From the NCBI RefSeq assembly GCF_004769235.1, contig NZ_RQFG01000001.1:62001-126000 (forward strand): a DNA stretch of 64,000 nt. The letters run 5' to 3'. Positions 63,195-64,000 of this stretch are shown one piece after another (positions within the stretch are counted from its first letter, which is position 1; every line of letters begins with the position of its first letter). The notes under the pieces were generated by a model, which was not told the origin of the DNA, made no database searches, and worked only from the letters and a program-made list of their open reading frames with translations. Position numbers and translations under genes: made by a program. Source of the DNA: Leptospira kanakyensis. Its GTDB lineage: Bacteria; Spirochaetota; Leptospiria; Leptospirales; Leptospiraceae.

Positions 63195-64000
63195 TTAAAA
63201 ATCAAAACGATAGTTTGCACCAACTTGAACGTAAGACAATATCGTCTTCGAATCATAAAACATCGGAATTAATTTTTGAGGCCCATACACTCTTAGTAAA
63301 AGTTGTGAAGGATCCGAATTTCCACTACCATCGTTATCCGTTATATAACCTGACTGCAATTTGTTATTCAGAGTCATGTTACTCGCTTCTACGAATAAAC
63401 TTAAATCACCTTTGACCTTCGTTGTGAATTTTACATTCACTTCGGTTCCAGTAGATTTCCATTGGTAGTCCAGGCCATTTTGATTGTATCTAACAGGAAA
63501 GGTATTAAATCGAAATTCGTTACTTCGAAATGAGGATGGACCTTGCATATCTAAATGCAAAACCTGACCTTGTAGAGTAAATCTTTCTAAAAATTTCCAT
63601 TCGAATCCAATTCCAATACTATAACCTTTTAACGAATGACTTGTATCACGAAAACTCACTCGGTTAGGATCGATCCCCGTGGAGGTAATCCCTCCAACAC
63701 TACCAACTTCATGACTGCTCTTTGTCCAAATTCTTTCCAGGCCTCCTAAAATTTGAAGGTCTAAAACTGGATGTGGATAAGGAGAAAAACCAACCCTCGA
63801 AGAAAGTTTTTGAAATTTTGTTTCGCCATTTCCAAAAAGAACATTTGTCGTTTTTTCAGAAGTGGATGAGGAAGAGCCACCCCCACTCCCAAAAGCAAGT
63901 GTCTGAAAGCCACCAACATCTAAATTTCCTTTTGCTTCTGTTCCGCGAATCTCAATGGTAAATCTGTCCCATGCGTAAAACAAACGACCAGTTACACTTT
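63195..64000 (-). CDS. Outer-membrane beta-barrel receptor, C-terminal part
   Basis: The C-terminal 268 residues of a larger outer-membrane protein whose start lies beyond the right edge. Alternating strand text (YSIGIGFEWKFLERFTLQGQ, TGTEVNVKFTTKVKGDLSLF) and the final YRFDF, an aromatic C-terminus, indicate a beta-barrel of the TonB-dependent receptor or OmpA-like type. LRVYGPQKLIP and VGANYRFDF at the end resemble TonB-dependent receptors. The frame is open to the edge (SVTGRLFYAW is the first readable text). Confidence 0.7.
   Translation of the reverse strand, partial: SVTGRLFYAWDRFTIEIRGTEAKGNLDVGGFQTLAFGSGGGSSSSTSEKTTNVLFGNGETKFQKLSSRVGFSPYPHPVLDLQILGGLERIWTKSSHEVGSVGGITSTGIDPNRVSFRDTSHSLKGYSIGIGFEWKFLERFTLQGQVLHLDMQGPSSFRSNEFRFNTFPVRYNQNGLDYQWKSTGTEVNVKFTTKVKGDLSLFVEASNMTLNNKLQSGYITDNDGSGNSDPSQLLLRVYGPQKLIPMFYDSKTILSYVQVGANYRFDF

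Overview
The window looks like chromosomal DNA of a spirochaete of the genus Leptospira, most likely a saprophytic (L. biflexa-like) species. This is an inference from gene content read by eye: many short lipoproteins with spirochaetal lipoboxes, a six-helix class III nucleotidyl cyclase, 7TM-DISM and HisKA_2 signalling proteins, a 2-isopropylmalate synthase without its regulatory domain, and an A+T-rich base composition with frequent TTG/GTG starts. No rRNA, tRNA, insertion sequence, prophage or CRISPR array was seen.

Layout. 1-2209 (-) is the start of a very long beta-propeller lipoprotein that runs off the left edge. 2342-9277 is mostly minus-strand housekeeping: mdh, a membrane DsbA-like protein, thrB, a CrtI-like flavoprotein and an acyl-CoA dehydrogenase, with two unknown plus-strand genes at 4570-5528. 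9649-12470 holds a degenerate HD-GYP protein converging on an adenylate/guanylate cyclase. 12552-27163 is a long plus-strand run: two membrane proteins, etfBA, a LolA-like carrier, an unknown 657-aa protein, trpS, a ComEC-like protein, rsmA, a sterol-desaturase-family protein, an M23 peptidase, a HAD phosphatase, an RsmI-like methyltransferase, an XRE-cupin regulator and prmA. 27160-32987 mixes a 7TM-DISM/PAS/ATPase sensor, an amine oxidase, an acyltransferase, an HNH protein and a DUF1292-like protein.

32565-37712 (-) is a tight four-gene fatty-acid operon (acyl-CoA ligase, acyl-CoA dehydrogenase, sensor histidine kinase, MaoC hydratase). A CBS protein and a sodium/solute symporter follow on the plus strand. 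Then comes the most striking feature, a complete leucine attenuator (39910-40020) before a regulatory-domain-less 2-isopropylmalate synthase: a 16-residue leader peptide with seven leucines, a pause hairpin, a competing pairing and a strong intrinsic terminator. An amidohydrolase with a palindrome overlapping its promoter follows. 43153-50429 is rich in secreted proteins and lipoproteins with a TetR regulator and PhoD and metallo-beta-lactamase-fold hydrolases. 50571-55916 encodes a heavy-metal-type RND efflux trio. The right end carries membrane and secreted proteins, leuCD with a divergent LysR gene (60141-63162), and the C-terminal part of an outer-membrane barrel running off the right edge.

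Together the leuA-type gene, leuC, leuD and the LysR gene supply the leucine branch of amino-acid synthesis. It appears to be controlled in two ways: attenuation for the synthase and a LysR regulator for the isomerase. The acyl-CoA dehydrogenases, ETF, acyl-CoA ligase and MaoC protein form a beta-oxidation set typical of an organism living on fatty acids.
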